This document shows, one piece after another, positions 26,429 through 38,142 of a stretch of DNA of 64,000 nucleotides. The notes beneath the pieces were generated by a model. That model saw nothing but the letters and a program-made list of their open reading frames with translations, searched no databases and was not told where the DNA came from. Position numbers and translations under genes: made by a program. The DNA is taken from the NCBI GenBank assembly GCA_015956445.1, contig WIUZ02000021.1:62001-126000 (forward strand), given 5' to 3'. Positions within the stretch are counted from its first letter, which is position 1. The number at the start of each line of letters is the position of its first letter. The stretch is from Thelephora terrestris (Eukaryota > Basidiomycota > Agaricomycetes > Thelephorales > Thelephoraceae).

Positions 26429-27296
26429 CTAGACAAGAAGAAAAGGGTCTACTTTACAAGCACAGTCCTGGTCCATCGGACAGCAATGGGCAAAGTGAAA
26501 GGGGTTATATATGGACCGAGGACAATAAGAATAATCCTGTGATACCGGATCCACCCAGCAGTCCCAACACCCCAGGACGTTGTGCTCCAGCCCATCAAAC
26601 ATATCCTTCCTCACTCGATCTAGTCCTTCACTCACTAGATCAAACTCATACTTGTCCTGCAGACTTGCCACCTCCAACTTCAACCACATGCGAACCTGTT
26701 GGGCCTTGCTCAACAGACGACACCACTGTCCAGAACGAGCCATTGGACTTTTGTGACTTTTCTTTGAGGTCCTCTCCACCATTTGAAGAACAGGAGCAGG
26801 ACTCCAGGGAGGGGATTGAGGGAGAGGAACCCCTTGATTCTGGCGGTGTCGGAGGGACAAAAGCGGAGGGCTGTGGCATATCCCAGCATTGGACTCCCTT
26901 GCAGTTGTGACCGAAATATCGGTAGAGAGATGCCTGGAAAGGTCCCCAATGTTCCAAGGCAAAGTGAGAGAAGTCTTTGTCCAAACTTCCAAACATGACG
27001 TACATAAGATCCATCCTCTTCTCCAACCTAGCAATCCTATCTTCCCTCTCTCGCTCCATGGCATCCAAAAGACGTGAGGGACCATTGTTCATAACGGTCC
27101 TGTTGGGGTCCTCGTAACCAGCCTGCTCCAAAAACTGAGGAGGAGCCTGGTGTTGGGTGAGGAAGTTGACGGCAACTTCATTGTCGAAAGCAATGTTGGC
27201 AGGGGTGTTGTACAAATGGTTGTCGACATCATAGGGGGTGGCGGCCTCATAAGGAGAGGCAGAGATGAAAGGGGTGGCAGTGGCGTTAAGAGACAT
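26429..27296 (-). CDS. A-element gene B, copy in A0
   Basis: This gene reads towards the TGTCACG end of A0. The first part resembles the other copies (YDVDNHLYNTPANIAFDNEV, then WGPFQASLYRYFGH). The distal part has a Cys/His-rich end (YSYCPRSIYNPFHFAHCCP). Two overlapping open frames cover the gene, as in every other copy. The function is unknown, and no gag, integrase or transposase motif is seen. It is diverged from A1-A4 and is described as a fossil. Confidence 0.55.
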
Positions 27297-27940
27297 AGTG
27301 TCAAAAGTTGTTTATGAGAGGGAGTTGGTTGTAGATTGGTGGGAGTGGAAAAGAGACGATGAAGGGGAAAAGACCAAGGAACCCCACAGGTTAAATACAT
27401 TCAGATCAATGGGACACTCAAAAGGGTAATGACAATAAGCCATTATTCATTGTTATCCTAAAAAGGATAAACAAACCCTCAGCCCCAATCACGATCCCAT
27501 CAATCCTGAGAAATCCCTGTTGATCAGGAGAAATCCCCATCGCCCTTTTATTACTACCGTGAAACCTGAGAAATCCCCATCGCCCTTCTATTACTACCCT
27601 AAAACGTGAGAAATCCCCATTGTGCTCCTATTGACTCATTCCCTATTGTTCCCCTATTTGCATTTACCATCAGTAGTCCTAAGTCCCACTTCTCTGACTC
27701 ATTCACCCTACCCTAAACTATGCACAGACCATGTTGACTCTCGTTTGACTCATTGTACGATTACTAAGCATGTAAAAGATTGGGTATATAAGGAAGAGCG
27801 TTCGCTCCTTTCTATTCCCCATTCTCAATCTCTTCTGTACTCTCCTACCAATTGCTCAAATAAACAAAGTAAGCTGAGGAATTCTCCTTACGTCTTATTC
27901 TTTATCTGACTCTTTCAAGCAGGAATTCTCCTGCTAGCGT
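27297..27940. promoter_or_regulatory. Two-way promoter of A0 with GAGAAATCCC repeats
   Basis: This lies between the divergent genes B and A. It holds four copies of GAGAAATCC(C) (27,509-27,620; GGGATTTCTC on the other strand) and a GGGTATATAAGG TATA box at about 27,782 in front of gene A. Confidence 0.6.
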
Positions 27941-28395
27941 ATGTTCAGCGCTCCTAACCCCTTCCCCTCCACTAGTCCTATTCAATGTCTGGTTATACCC
28001 GACACTCAATGCTCCATCTGGGAGTATAAGCTCATCAGGAGTCTTCAGCTTAATAGGACCTCCGGTCTATTAGCCCATCACCCATATTATCGCCCCTTCG
28101 CTGCCCTCGATGCCGGAGTAACCACTCCTCCGTTCTTACTCGGAGCTGATCACCAGTTCCTCTGGAAATCCGACTTTACTGAGAGCGTGCTAGCCACCAT
28201 CTAGTTCAGTATCAGTCCAGCCTTTTACTTTCCCACTCCCCAAATTCATCTAACTACCAATGTTCACACCCATCGTCCAGCTATCATCGTTCTCTGGTGG
28301 GACATACCAACTGATTTACCCTTTGCTGTTATAGAATATCTCAACAGCTTTGAGTGACTCAGTGATCAAGCTGTTCATTCAACATCTAGTTGAAC
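27941..28395 (+). pseudogene. A-element gene A, copy in A0 (interrupted)
   Basis: It begins MFSAPNPFPSTSP and reads towards the CCTGACA end of A0. It is interrupted by element A1 at 28396 and again by C1 at 34070, so its remaining sequence lies at 33,921-34,069 and 45,498-45,539. It is a broken copy of unknown function. Confidence 0.75.
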
Positions 28396-29322
28396 TGTCA
28401 GGATTGTAGGCCTGCTTACTGTTTGTGGGACGCTAGAGGATTAGCGGATGGATGAGGGGTGTCGGGTCTAACTTGGAAGGGGGTTCTGGGTGTAGAGACG
28501 AGAGGAGGGGGAATATCAAGAGAGAGAGGTGACTCTGTCTGATATGGATGGACGGGCGAGTGGTAGTCTTGGCAGAACTGATTAAGCTGCTGCACAAAAG
28601 GTTCGAAGTCTTGGTCGCTAAGGCGTTCGAAGTTGACGAGATATTCTATAACCGAATAAGGTAATTCAGTTGGGACTTCCCACCAGAGAACGATAATAGC
28701 AGGGGAACGGGTATGGATGTTAGTGGTGAGATGGACACGTGGGGAGGGAAAGTAAAAGGCTGGACTGATACTGAAGTAAACAGTAGCAAGAACGCTCTCT
28801 GTAAGATCCGAATTCCAGAGGAATTGATGATCTGCTCCTAGTGTCAGGGCCACTCTACCCTAACAACTACCAGTGCACTGAGCCGACTCCGCAGAGTACT
28901 CACTAGTCCAACTAGCTTGTGAGAGAACGATCACGTCTCTATTCTTCCGGTAGGTTGTCCGAGGTCACTACAAGTCAGGTCGAAATCCTAAAGAGAAACC
29001 CAACCTAAACCGTACTTCGTTCGGTTTAACAAGCAAGGGTTTATCCCTACAACAGGATTGATGACTCCACCAGTTAATCGACTGGACGCTCGAGGTGTTC
29101 TAATATGACTGCTGGGAGTCTATAGTTACGAGGCGCAGTTGACGCGCAGAGCGGGAGGGAGAGCAGATGGGGATGTCTTGGATCAAACAAGAAACTCTGA
29201 CTTGGCCTTAACTGCAACTGGGCTGAGAAGGGCAGAGGATTTCCTGAGGTAACAAAACTAAGGTACTACGATACAGCCACAGTTGCTACTTATACTAAAG
29301 GAGTGGCCATGACGTCAGTTCC

Positions 29323-29724
29323 CTAATATACCCTTATCAAGTCCGAACAAAGGGAGATAAGGAGTGTGGGAATGCTAAGTAAGGGAAGCGAACAACTATG
29401 ACGCGTGGGAGAATGAAGGACAAAGGGCCTTACTAGCATGTGAAGGATTGCATAAAAGATAAGGAATGTCCGCATGAAACATAGGGGTAAAGATAACACT
29501 AGTCCAAAAAGAAAGGGGAGCATGGGGTCATGAAAGTTCGTACCTGGGGATCTCACCCAAGGGCCAGGTGTCAATCTCCCTTTACATGGCCTCTGCCAGC
29601 TGGATTCGGGAGTAGAGACATTCAACATCCCTTGTTGTCTGTAGGCGGTAACAGCATCACGGACAAGTGGCAACCTCAACGTACGTCCGAACATGAGGAG
29701 GTCGGGCCTAGACTCATGGGACAT
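29323..29724 (-). CDS. Short conserved frame of B elements, copy in B1
   Basis: It begins MSHESRPDLLMFGRTLRLP and is kept open in all three B copies. It is oriented towards the left end of the element, upstream of and overlapping the region before the outward TATA box. There is no recognised domain. It could be a real short gene or conserved leader sequence. Confidence 0.4.
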   Translation of the reverse strand: MSHESRPDLLMFGRTLRLPLVRDAVTAYRQQGMLNVSTPESSWQRPCKGRLTPGPWVRSPGTNFHDPMLPFLFGLVLSLPLCFMRTFLIFYAILHMLVRPFVLHSPTRHSCSLPLLSIPTLLISLCSDLIRVY

Positions 29725-30218
29725 GAGGGATTACAGATTCGCCGGCGTTTCACGCTAACGGCTACTCCACATTCGCTGGGCTAAACAAAAGGAGTCTAAG
29801 GCACTCCTTCCGAATAACGGCGATTCCTTCCTCTGGTTAGGAGACTGTGATGTGACTGTCCACGTGTGTGATCAGGGTCCAGGGTTGATTGTAATCGTAA
29901 AGTCATGAGGGGTCGTAAAAGGGGTTCGTGATGTCATAAAAGGGGTCATCAGGGTCTTGGGACCTATTTTTAGTGCGCACGCGTTCTAGGCGTTCCGGAA
30001 CGAAGTTCTTCCAAGGCCGTCCCGCGGGCCGAGGTGTCAGCTTGATGTAGTAAGCCAACGATGATGGTACAGGGGCGGAACTTGATGTGACCCGGACCAA
30101 TGAGGTTCGTCGAGGTAGGTCACGTGAAGGATCACCGATCTAGGCTATAAGAAGGACGTCTTCTTGGAGCCATCCTTGATCAGCAACACCAGCAACTTCC
30201 CCATCATCTTACCAAAAC

Positions 30219-31823
30219 ATGTCCTTCCCCAACAACCATACCTACAAAGTCGCCAATGGTATCTCCACTATCTCTCGCATCGACCGTCGTGCCGCCGCTC
30301 GCAAGACCTATGCCTGTGCGGCTGGGACTCCCTATACCACGGATGACCAGGTATGGGGGAGACCTAGAGCTTTGTGTGCTAGCACTAACGCCTTCCTCTA
30401 GGTAGAGGTTACGTTCTTTTGGGCGTTGATGTCCAGCTAACGGCTTCTAGATCTTGGAGGTCGTCACGGAAGTGGACGCCGAACGTCTCAGGGAGACGAT
30501 GCCTCATTTGAAGGGATTGACCTGGGACGATGAGCTCTGGGTCCGTACGATCATCGCCGAGAAGGTGGCCTTCCAGATGAGGGGTAGGTTCGGGGAGCTG
30601 GAGCATCCGATCAAGAAGGAGCTCTGGTACACCCTGCAGAGGGGAATCTACGATCAAGACTTGTTGGAACACGGAGCGACCGTTCCTCGGGCCGTCCGCC
30701 ATGCTACCGCTTCCACTAGTCTCTTGTGGTCGCTCGTTCGAGAAGGAGAAAGCCGAGTAGGTTTTCTGTCTGAATATTCGAGTATGACTCTCGACTAACC
30801 AGACTGCCTAGGTTGAACGATTGGAGCGTGAAGTGAAGGAGGCGAAGGCAGACGTCCTTCGTTTGTCGGCGGAGGGTCTTCAGATGAAGGAGACCTTGGC
30901 AGCCTTCCAACAAGGGACCAACGAGGCGTTGGAGGCGATGGTCGCCAACCATCAGGAGTTGATCGCGGGGTTGAAGGTTCGGGACAACAACATCAAGGGG
31001 GCGTTGGCCAGGAGGGATGAAAAGGTAATGCCGCTTTCATCATTTGCTTAGAATGATGGAAGCTGACATTTCCTAGACCGAAGAACTCGAGAACGTAGTG
31101 GCTGTGTTGACAGCGCAGGTCGAGTCCTTGCAGGACAAGACCTGTAACTGTAAGGAGGGTCCCAAATTGGTTGGTCAGGGGACAGCCGATGTTCCGTTCG
31201 AGTTGGAGTACGCCGACGAGGTGGTACTCCCATCGCCTAACCCGTCGTCCTATGCGACGCCTCCGATCGAGAATGCGGTTCCCGTTCCGACTCCAGCTCC
31301 GGCTTCCACTCTGGCTGCTTCCGACAAAGAGAACTGTGGGCGCTGCGTCTTGCAGCCGATCCATCAGTTGGTGAAGATCAAGGATGAGGTCATGGAGGTT
31401 GACCGAGCTGAAGATGCTCCGAGGGTCGCCGAGGTACGTCCGGTGACTAAGGGGCAACGTTGCAAACGCTCTCAACGCCGTCCTGCTCATCGTATGACTG
31501 CGTCGGCTAATCCTTACCCTCAACCAGTTGAGTCGGATGGTGACCTCTCTGGTCGAGGTGGGGGACGAGAGTTCCGCTATCGAGTCAACCGTCCCTACCG
31601 ACAGGTCGAGTCGGAGATCCAGCTTTGCCACCAGCTACGACTCGCAAGACAGGATTCCGCCCAGGGGTCCGATGAGGGAGACGGAGGGTCGCTTGCCGAC
31701 TACGTCAACAGTACTGTCGAGCAGTCACCCGGTGATGGAGATGTGGGACCAGGTGTTCAGCAGTTCGGTGACATCTGGAAGGCTGATCGGTCCGCTCGAA
31801 GGTATCTCTTCCTATCGGCTTGA
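30219..31823 (+). CDS. B-element coiled-coil protein gene, copy in B1
   Basis: This is a multi-exon gene that reads towards the TGTTCCTGACA end. The first exon begins MSFPNNHTYKVANGIST and ends at a GTATGG donor. The next exon carries LTWDDELWVRTIIAEKVAF and YTLQRGIYDQDLLEHGA. A long heptad-type coiled coil follows (VERLEREVKEAKADVLRLSA), then a Pro-rich acidic region, a basic KGQRCKRSQRRPAHRM motif and an acidic tail. The domain with WDDELW and the coiled coil is homologous to the gene of C elements. It looks whole in this copy. No transposase, RT or integrase motif is present. The function is unknown; the basic motif suggests nucleic-acid binding or a nuclear signal. Confidence 0.65.
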
Positions 31824-32920
31824 ACTAGTCGTTCAGCTGAGTGCCGAAGATGGTGACGCCATGTTCGGGGAGGTTCTTGCGAGGAGGGGCCAGCACTACG
31901 ATCTCCGGGATGGACAGTTGATGACCTTCAGGCCTGCCGTAGATAGAGTCGACTTTTGATGGGATTGGGATAGCACTTGTATAGCTCGTTGTGGATTCGC
32001 TGGGAATAGTACGCGCGTGTGTATTTCGAATGATTGGTGTGAAGGATAAGGAGTGTGAAGCATTCAAAACATAAGAATTGGTAAGAAGAGTTCGAAGAAA
32101 GAGCGTGTTATAAAAAGTTTAAAAATACCATGTTCCTGACACCTAGGAGGAATGGAGGAGTGGTGACTCCGGCGTCGAGAGCTGCAAAGGGACGATAATA
32201 AGGGAAATGGGTGAGTAAACCTGCTGTTCGGTTTACTTGGAGACTTCTGATGAGTTTATACTCCCAGATAGATCTTCTGACGTCCGGGATGTTTGGTCGG
32301 AGGACTGGGCTGGTAGAGGGGAAAGGATTTGGGGAACTAAACATACACTAGCAGGAGAATTCCTGCTTGAATGAGTTAGAGAGAGTAAGATGTGAGGAGA
32401 ATTCCTCAGCTTACTTTGTTTATTCAAGTTGTGGGTAGGGGAGTACAGAAGAGATTGAGAATGGGGAAAAGAAAGGAGCGAACACTCTTCCTTATATACC
32501 CAATCCTCTACAGGAGTCATTATTCTACAACGAACCAAACAGGGATCAACATGGTCTGTGCGTAGTTTAGGGCAGGGTAGATGAGTCAGAGGAATGGGAC
32601 TTTGAGAGTGACGAATGATGAAATGAAATAAGGGAACAATAGAGGATGAGTCATTAGGAGTACAATGGGGATTTCTCACGTTTCATGGTAGCAATAGAAG
32701 CGTGATGGGGATTTCTCTAGTTTTGATGGGATCGCGATTGGGGTTGAGGGGTTGTTTATCCTGGGTTTCTAAATAGGTAGTGGTTTATTGTTTCCCCTTT
32801 TGGCGTCCCATTGAGTCAGTTTGTATATAATTCAGGGGCTTATTGGTCTTTTCTTCCCACCGTCTCTTTTCCTCCTCCACAATCTACCACTACTCTCCTC
32901 TCCGAACATCTCTGACTACA

Positions 32921-33815
32921 ATGTCTGCCTATGCCGCCAACAACGCTTTGCTCAACGCCGCTGCCACCCCCTTTGATCTCTCTCCGTCTTTCGAGACGGA
33001 TGCTCCCTTAGACGTGGAGCAACACCTCTACGACACCCCTGCCAACATCGCCCATGACAACCAGGTTGCCGTGGATTTCTTGACTGCTCATAATGCACCT
33101 GCCAAATTCTGGGAGCAGGCAGGGTATGAGGATCCTAATAGGACTCTCAGGTGGGCTCCTGGAGTCACTCCGATGCAGGACGCAATGGAGCAAGAGAGGG
33201 AGGACAGGATCTTGAAATTGGAGAAGAGGATGGACGTTATGTATGTCGTCGTCAACAGTCTTAATGAAGACTTCTCTCACTTTGCTTTGGAACACTGGAA
33301 ACCTTTCCAGGAATCTCTCCTCAGGTACTTCGGTCATCGATGCCATGGAGCGTACTGCACCGATGCAGCTCCTCACTCCCCCGTCGTCCCTCCGTCATTT
33401 TCAAGACCAGGGAGTCCCTCTTCCTCAGTCCCCTCCTTGGAGTCCTGTTCCGAGTCGTCAGTTGGTGGAGAGGACCCAGAAGAAAAGTCGCAAAAGTCCG
33501 ATGACTCGTACTGGACAACGTTGTCGTCCCTCCGACAAGTCACATCAGGTTCGGATGAAGTTGAAGGTGGAGGTAGCGGGTCTCCAGGACCGCTATGGGT
33601 TCGCATTGGTGAGCGCGGCGTTGACGGACGTGAAGCGGGAGATGTATGATAGTTTGTTTCACGGTGTGTTGGGGTGCAGGGAGTGTTGGCAGGATCCGGT
33701 AACGCGAGTATATTCGTACTGTCCTCAGAGCGTACACAACCCCCATCACTTCGCTCATCGTTGTCCGTTTGCTCAGGACTGTGCTTGTGATGTGGACCCT
33801 TTCGTCCTTGTTTAA
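32921..33815 (+). CDS. A-element gene B, copy in A1
   Basis: ATG at 32921 follows a TATA box (GTATATAATTC, about 32,822) at typical spacing. The protein begins MSAYAANNALLNAAATPF and contains DVEQHLYDTPANIAHDNQV, HNAPAKFWEQAGYEDPNR, a short coiled coil (EREDRILKLEKRMDVMYVVV) and FSHFALEHWKPFQESLLRYF. The distal part ends with a Cys/His cluster (YSYCPQSVHNPHHFAHRC, then CACDVDP). Two overlapping sense frames cover the gene. It looks well preserved. No homologue is recognised. Confidence 0.6.
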
Positions 33816-34624
33816 GTTTGTAGTTTTTACCGGTCGTCTTTGTACTTTTACTACTGCAAATAAGACCAATGTCTTGAATTACTTGTGTGATCTTGGCTAC
33901 TATGTCACGCGTTCGTGACATGAACACTGCCAAGACTACAACTCCTCCATCCATCCTTATCAGTCCAAGTCACCACTCGCTCTTGATATCCCTCCTCCTC
34001 TCGTCTCTACTCCAGGAACCCCCTTCCTCAAAACTTGTCTGGACAGTCCCTATCCCGCTAATCCTCTAGTGTCAGCGTGCTGAATTTTATTCCCCTTTTG
34101 AACCATTTTTCACACCCAACTTTCGCCTACTTTCCTTACCCATACCCCTTTCTTATCTTATCTGTCCCCCTTATCACGAACTCACACGTCATCAAAGAAC
34201 ACAGACAAAGGCACAGATGATATTACACACGGACGCGCACACGACGAACAGCCAACGGAGTTGAATCCGCACGGACTCTATGGACGAGGACCAAGGTGTA
34301 CCGACCCTAGTCGTCAAGACCAAGTCTGCCAATACTCCTCAGCACTGGCAACCTCCTCCTCTGTCCCCTCCGAGGCACTCTCGACGACTTCCTCGTCGAC
34401 CATCTCGACGACCCGAGCTTCCTCCAGACGATGAGCTACGGCCAGCTGAACCTCAGCGCGCAGGCGGTTCCTCGCTGAATCGACCATAGTCTGATCCAGA
34501 GTCCTCTGGACTGACCAACCCTCCACTCTCTCGGTCAGTTGAGCCACCAGGCAAACAGCCTCCGCTGCACGCTGGACCAACAAGAGCATAAGGTCGGTTA
34601 AGCCGTTCACGTCGACGGTGACAT

Positions 34625-35634
34625 GCCTCCATTCTCTGGAGTACTCGTCGGTGACATTCCCTACGTCCCTTTCCCTCGGGATGCTTCGCGATGTTTCGCG
34701 ATGTTTCGCGATGTTTCTATACTCTCTATACCTTCCTACCCCCCCCCTATGCATCCCTATACTTCCCTACATACCCATATATCTCCCTTTACCTCACTAC
34801 TCCCTTCCCTATACTAACCTACTCGTCCCGATGCTTCGCGACCTTCCCGATGTTTTAGTATTCTCCCTATCTCTCGCTACCCCCCCCCGACCTCCCTATA
34901 TCCCTCCCAACACTACACCATTCACGACCCCTCCTATATCTTCTCCCGACTTCCCTATACCTTCGCGATATCTCCCTACACCATTCCCCTCGATCTCTCA
35001 ATCCCTATGCTCGATCATTCCCTTTTGGTTCATTTCTCAACCACATCTCTTTCCTTGGTCGTTCCCTTCGATCCCTCGCCCTCCCTATGTCATAGACTCG
35101 TCATTAGGTCTTTTGACATCATTTGGTTCATTCCCTCTTGCTTCCTACATTCTCAGAGCCTCCTAGATTAGTATATAAGCCTCTGTATTCGATAGACTCA
35201 ACAGAGACCAATCCAGGGGACTGATTCCCATGTTTTCCTCTCCCTATCGTTCTCCTCTCGTCGTCGTCGTCTCCCTATAGTCTCCTGCGTCTTCCCTATC
35301 GTTCTCGTCGTCATACCCGCGTCTCTGCGTTCTCGTCGTCATCTCTAGCGTCCTGTCGTCATCCCGAAGATCCCGACCTCCCGAAGTTCTCGTCGTCGTC
35401 CCGAAGTTTTCCCTCGTCGTTCCTTTGTCTGTTTCATTGATTCCCTTCTGTTATCTTTAGTTATCTTTAGTTCCCTCTTGATATCTACTTCTCCCTACAC
35501 GTCCCGACATTCCCGACGTTCCCGACGTTCCACTACATTTCCCTACAGTTCCCTACGTGTCCCTACGGAGCTAGGAGGCATCGTACGACTAAGGACCACC
35601 TTCATCGACGTTGACAGGGCACCCCATCTTCTCC
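34625..35634. other. Pyrimidine-rich segment with a TATA box inside C1
   Basis: A 1-kb stretch rich in ccctat and cttccc words, with tandem gatgtttcgc repeats at 34,690-34,715 and tcgtcgtc runs at 35,255-35,400. A TATA-like AGTATATAAGCC is at about 35,170, followed by a start-site-like region. C2 lacks this block, so it is either an intron-like expansion or a further insertion. No gene is supported. Confidence 0.45.
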
Positions 35635-35637
35635 CCA

Positions 35638-36981
35638 CACTGGGGGCAGAGGTTGGTTTACTGAGTCAGTAAACTGTGAGTAAATCACAAGTAAATGGAA
35701 AAAGAACCTAGCAAAATACTTGCCTGGCAAGCACAAAGCAAATTCACAATTTACTGAGCCAATTTACCTGCAATTTACTGGGTTCAGTATGTGCTCAGTA
35801 TGTTTACAGTTTACTGGGTCATGTGACCACAGTTTCCCCATTAGGTAAACCTCGGAAAAATTCACAATTTACTGAATAAATTTACCTGCAATTTACTGAG
35901 CCACTTGCCCAATCAGTATGTTTTTAATTTGCTGAGTGGTTTGATCATGGTTTACTGAACTCAGTAAACTGGAAAAAAACCAAACTGGTTTACTGACAAC
36001 ATTCCTGATTGGTCAATTCTAAAAATAACCGAAAATTTACCTGGACGTGTCATTGTCAGTAAACTGCAAGTTTTCTTTCAGTAAATTGGAAATACACGTC
36101 AGGTAAACTGGGAAAACACATAATGATTTGATCGTGGTTTACTGGACTCAGTAAATCAGAAAAAAACCTAACCGGTTTACTGACGATGTACCTGATTGGC
36201 TAATTTGAAAATTTACCAGGACGTGTCCTTATCAGTAAACTGCAAGTTTTCTTTCAGTAAATCACAATTACACGTAAAGTAAACCAGAAAACACGTGTAA
36301 ACTGCGAGTAAATCCAAAGTTTACGTGTTTTCTGGTTTACTTTACGTGTAATTGTGATTTACTGAAAGAAAACTTGCAGTTTACTGATAAAGACACGTCC
36401 TGGTAAATTTTCAAATTAGCCAATCAGGTACATCGTCAGTAAACCGGTTAGGTTTTTTTCTGATTTACTGAGTCCAGTAAACCATGATCAAATCATTATG
36501 TGTTTTCCCAGTTTACCTGATGTGTATTTCCAATTTACTGAAAGAAAACTTGCAGTTTACTGACAATGACACGTCCAGGTAAATTTTCGGTTATTTTTAG
36601 AATTGACCAATCAGGAATGTTGTCAGTAAACCAGTTTGGTTTTTTTCCAGTTTACTGAGTCCAGTAAACCATGATCAAACCACTCAGCAAATTAAAAACA
36701 TACTGATTGGGCAAGTGGCTCAGTAAATTGCTGGTAAATTTGTTCAGTAAATTGTGAATTTTTCTGAGGTTTACCTAATGGGGAAACTGTGGTCACATGA
36801 CCCAGTAAACTGCAAACATACTGAGCACATACTGAACCCAGTAAATTGCAGGTAAATTGGCTCAGTAAATTGTGAATTTGCTTTGTGCTTGCCAGGCAAG
36901 TATTTTGCTAGGTTCTTTTTCCATTTACTTGTGATTTACTCACAGTTTACTGACTCAGTAAACCAACCCCTGCCCCCAGTG
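35638..36981. mobile_element. Palindromic CACTG element 1 (CACTA-type, non-autonomous)
   Basis: A 1,344-bp nearly perfect palindrome: the two halves are reverse complements of each other, with the centre near 36,310 (AAACACGTGTAAACTG...). It begins CACTGGGGGC and ends GCCCCCAGTG, with the 3-bp duplication CCA on both sides (35635-35637, 36982-36984). CACTG ends with a 3-bp duplication are the marks of the CACTA (EnSpm) superfamily. It has many internal GTTTACTG and CAGTAAAC words and no coding capacity. Confidence 0.8.
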
Positions 36982-37658
36982 CCATCAGACCATTACTCCC
37001 ATAGCCCCTGTTCAACGGACTCCACCGGAATCAACTCGCCGCGATCCATGCAACACTGCAGCATCGTCGCATCGGAATAGGACGGTGGACTCGATGTCTC
37101 CACCCTGGCGGACAGCGTTGGGATTACTGGGACGCATGCGGTGCGCTGGACGAAGTGCCCCACGATAAGGAACCCAACGACGAGCACGGATAGAACGCTG
37201 CCCATGCACCGGCGAGATCGACGGAGGCGGAACCGGAACAGCCACCTCGTTCTCCCCCGCATACTCCAACTCGGGAGAACTGCTAACCGGATTCACGGCC
37301 GTCTCCTCAGACGTCTCGCGGACGACCTCTTCCCCGCTGTCAGTATGCGCCGGTGTACGGTACGAACCATCGGAGGCTAAAACGGATGTCAGTGGACAAG
37401 CCAAACATGTCAACTGACATCCCACCTATTGGGGAAGCCATCCGATCTGGAATCGACTCATCCTCGGACTCGTCGCGAACCGCAGCTACCGAACGCGTAC
37501 GGCAATGACACAACCACTCGCTCATGGACTCCACCCGAGCACCCAGCAACGGCAAAGCGTCGTCCAACGTGTCAACCTAGAAGTGGTATGAGCTCCCTCG
37601 GATCAAGACCAGGGGAAGGCACACCGACCTTGGTGTCCAACTCATTCAAGGCCCTTCA

Positions 37659-38142
37659 CACTGGGGGCGAGGGGACCTGGAAACAAGTGATTACATGCTG
37701 AAAACATTGTGAGACCAGGTGCACTTCTCTCACAATGTTACCACTGATTATAGATGGGAAACATTTTGAATGTAAACTTAACATGTGACTGAAATGTTTC
37801 CACTGGCAATGGGTTGATTACATTTCAGATGTAACTTTGACATGTGTTTGGGATGTATTCACCAACCCGCATTCAGTTAACATGTGACGCAATTGCCTTA
37901 TAAGGAAATTACGTCACATGTTAACTGAATGCGGGTTGGTGAATACATCCCAAACACATGTCAAAGTTACATCTGAAATGTAATCAACCCATTGCCAGTG
38001 GAAACATTTCAGTCACATGTTAAGTTTACATTCAAAATGTTTCCCATCTATAATCAGTGGTAACATTGTGAGAGAAGTGCACCTGGTCTCACAATGTTTT
38101 CAGCATGTAATCACTTGTTTCCAGGTCCCCTCGCCCCCAGTG
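37659..38142. mobile_element. Palindromic CACTG element 2 (CACTA-type, non-autonomous)
   Basis: A 484-bp full-length palindrome starting CACTGGGGGCGAGG and ending CCTCGCCCCCAGTG, with target duplication TCA (37656-37658, 38143-38145). The centre is near 37,900 (CAATTGCCTTATAAGG). The interior differs from element 1; only the ends are shared. It has no coding capacity. Confidence 0.8.

Larger units (their letters stand above)
28843..32141 (+). mobile_element. B-type element B1, inserted in gene A of A1
   Basis: B1 is 3,299 bp, starts TGTCAGGGCCACTCTACC and ends CCATGTTCCTGACA, with the 5-bp duplication CCTAG at 28838-28842 and 32142-32146. The uninterrupted target sequence can be seen in A2 near 39,635-39,650. 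It looks whole. Its parts are an outward TATA promoter towards the left end (about 29,287), a conserved short minus-strand frame, and a plus-strand multi-exon gene. No enzyme is recognised. Confidence 0.9.
28396..33920. mobile_element. A-type element A1, inserted in A0, carrying B1
   Basis: A1 starts TGTCAGGATTGTAGGCC at 28396 and ends CGCGTTCGTGACA at 33920. The 5-bp duplication is TGAAC (28391-28395 and 33921-33925). Gene A (minus) is split by B1 into 28416-28842 and 32142-32344; gene B (plus) is 32921-33815. The two-way promoter lies between 32,345 and 32,920, with two TGGGGATTTCTC copies and TATA boxes on both sides. It is broken by one insertion and otherwise well preserved. Confidence 0.9.
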
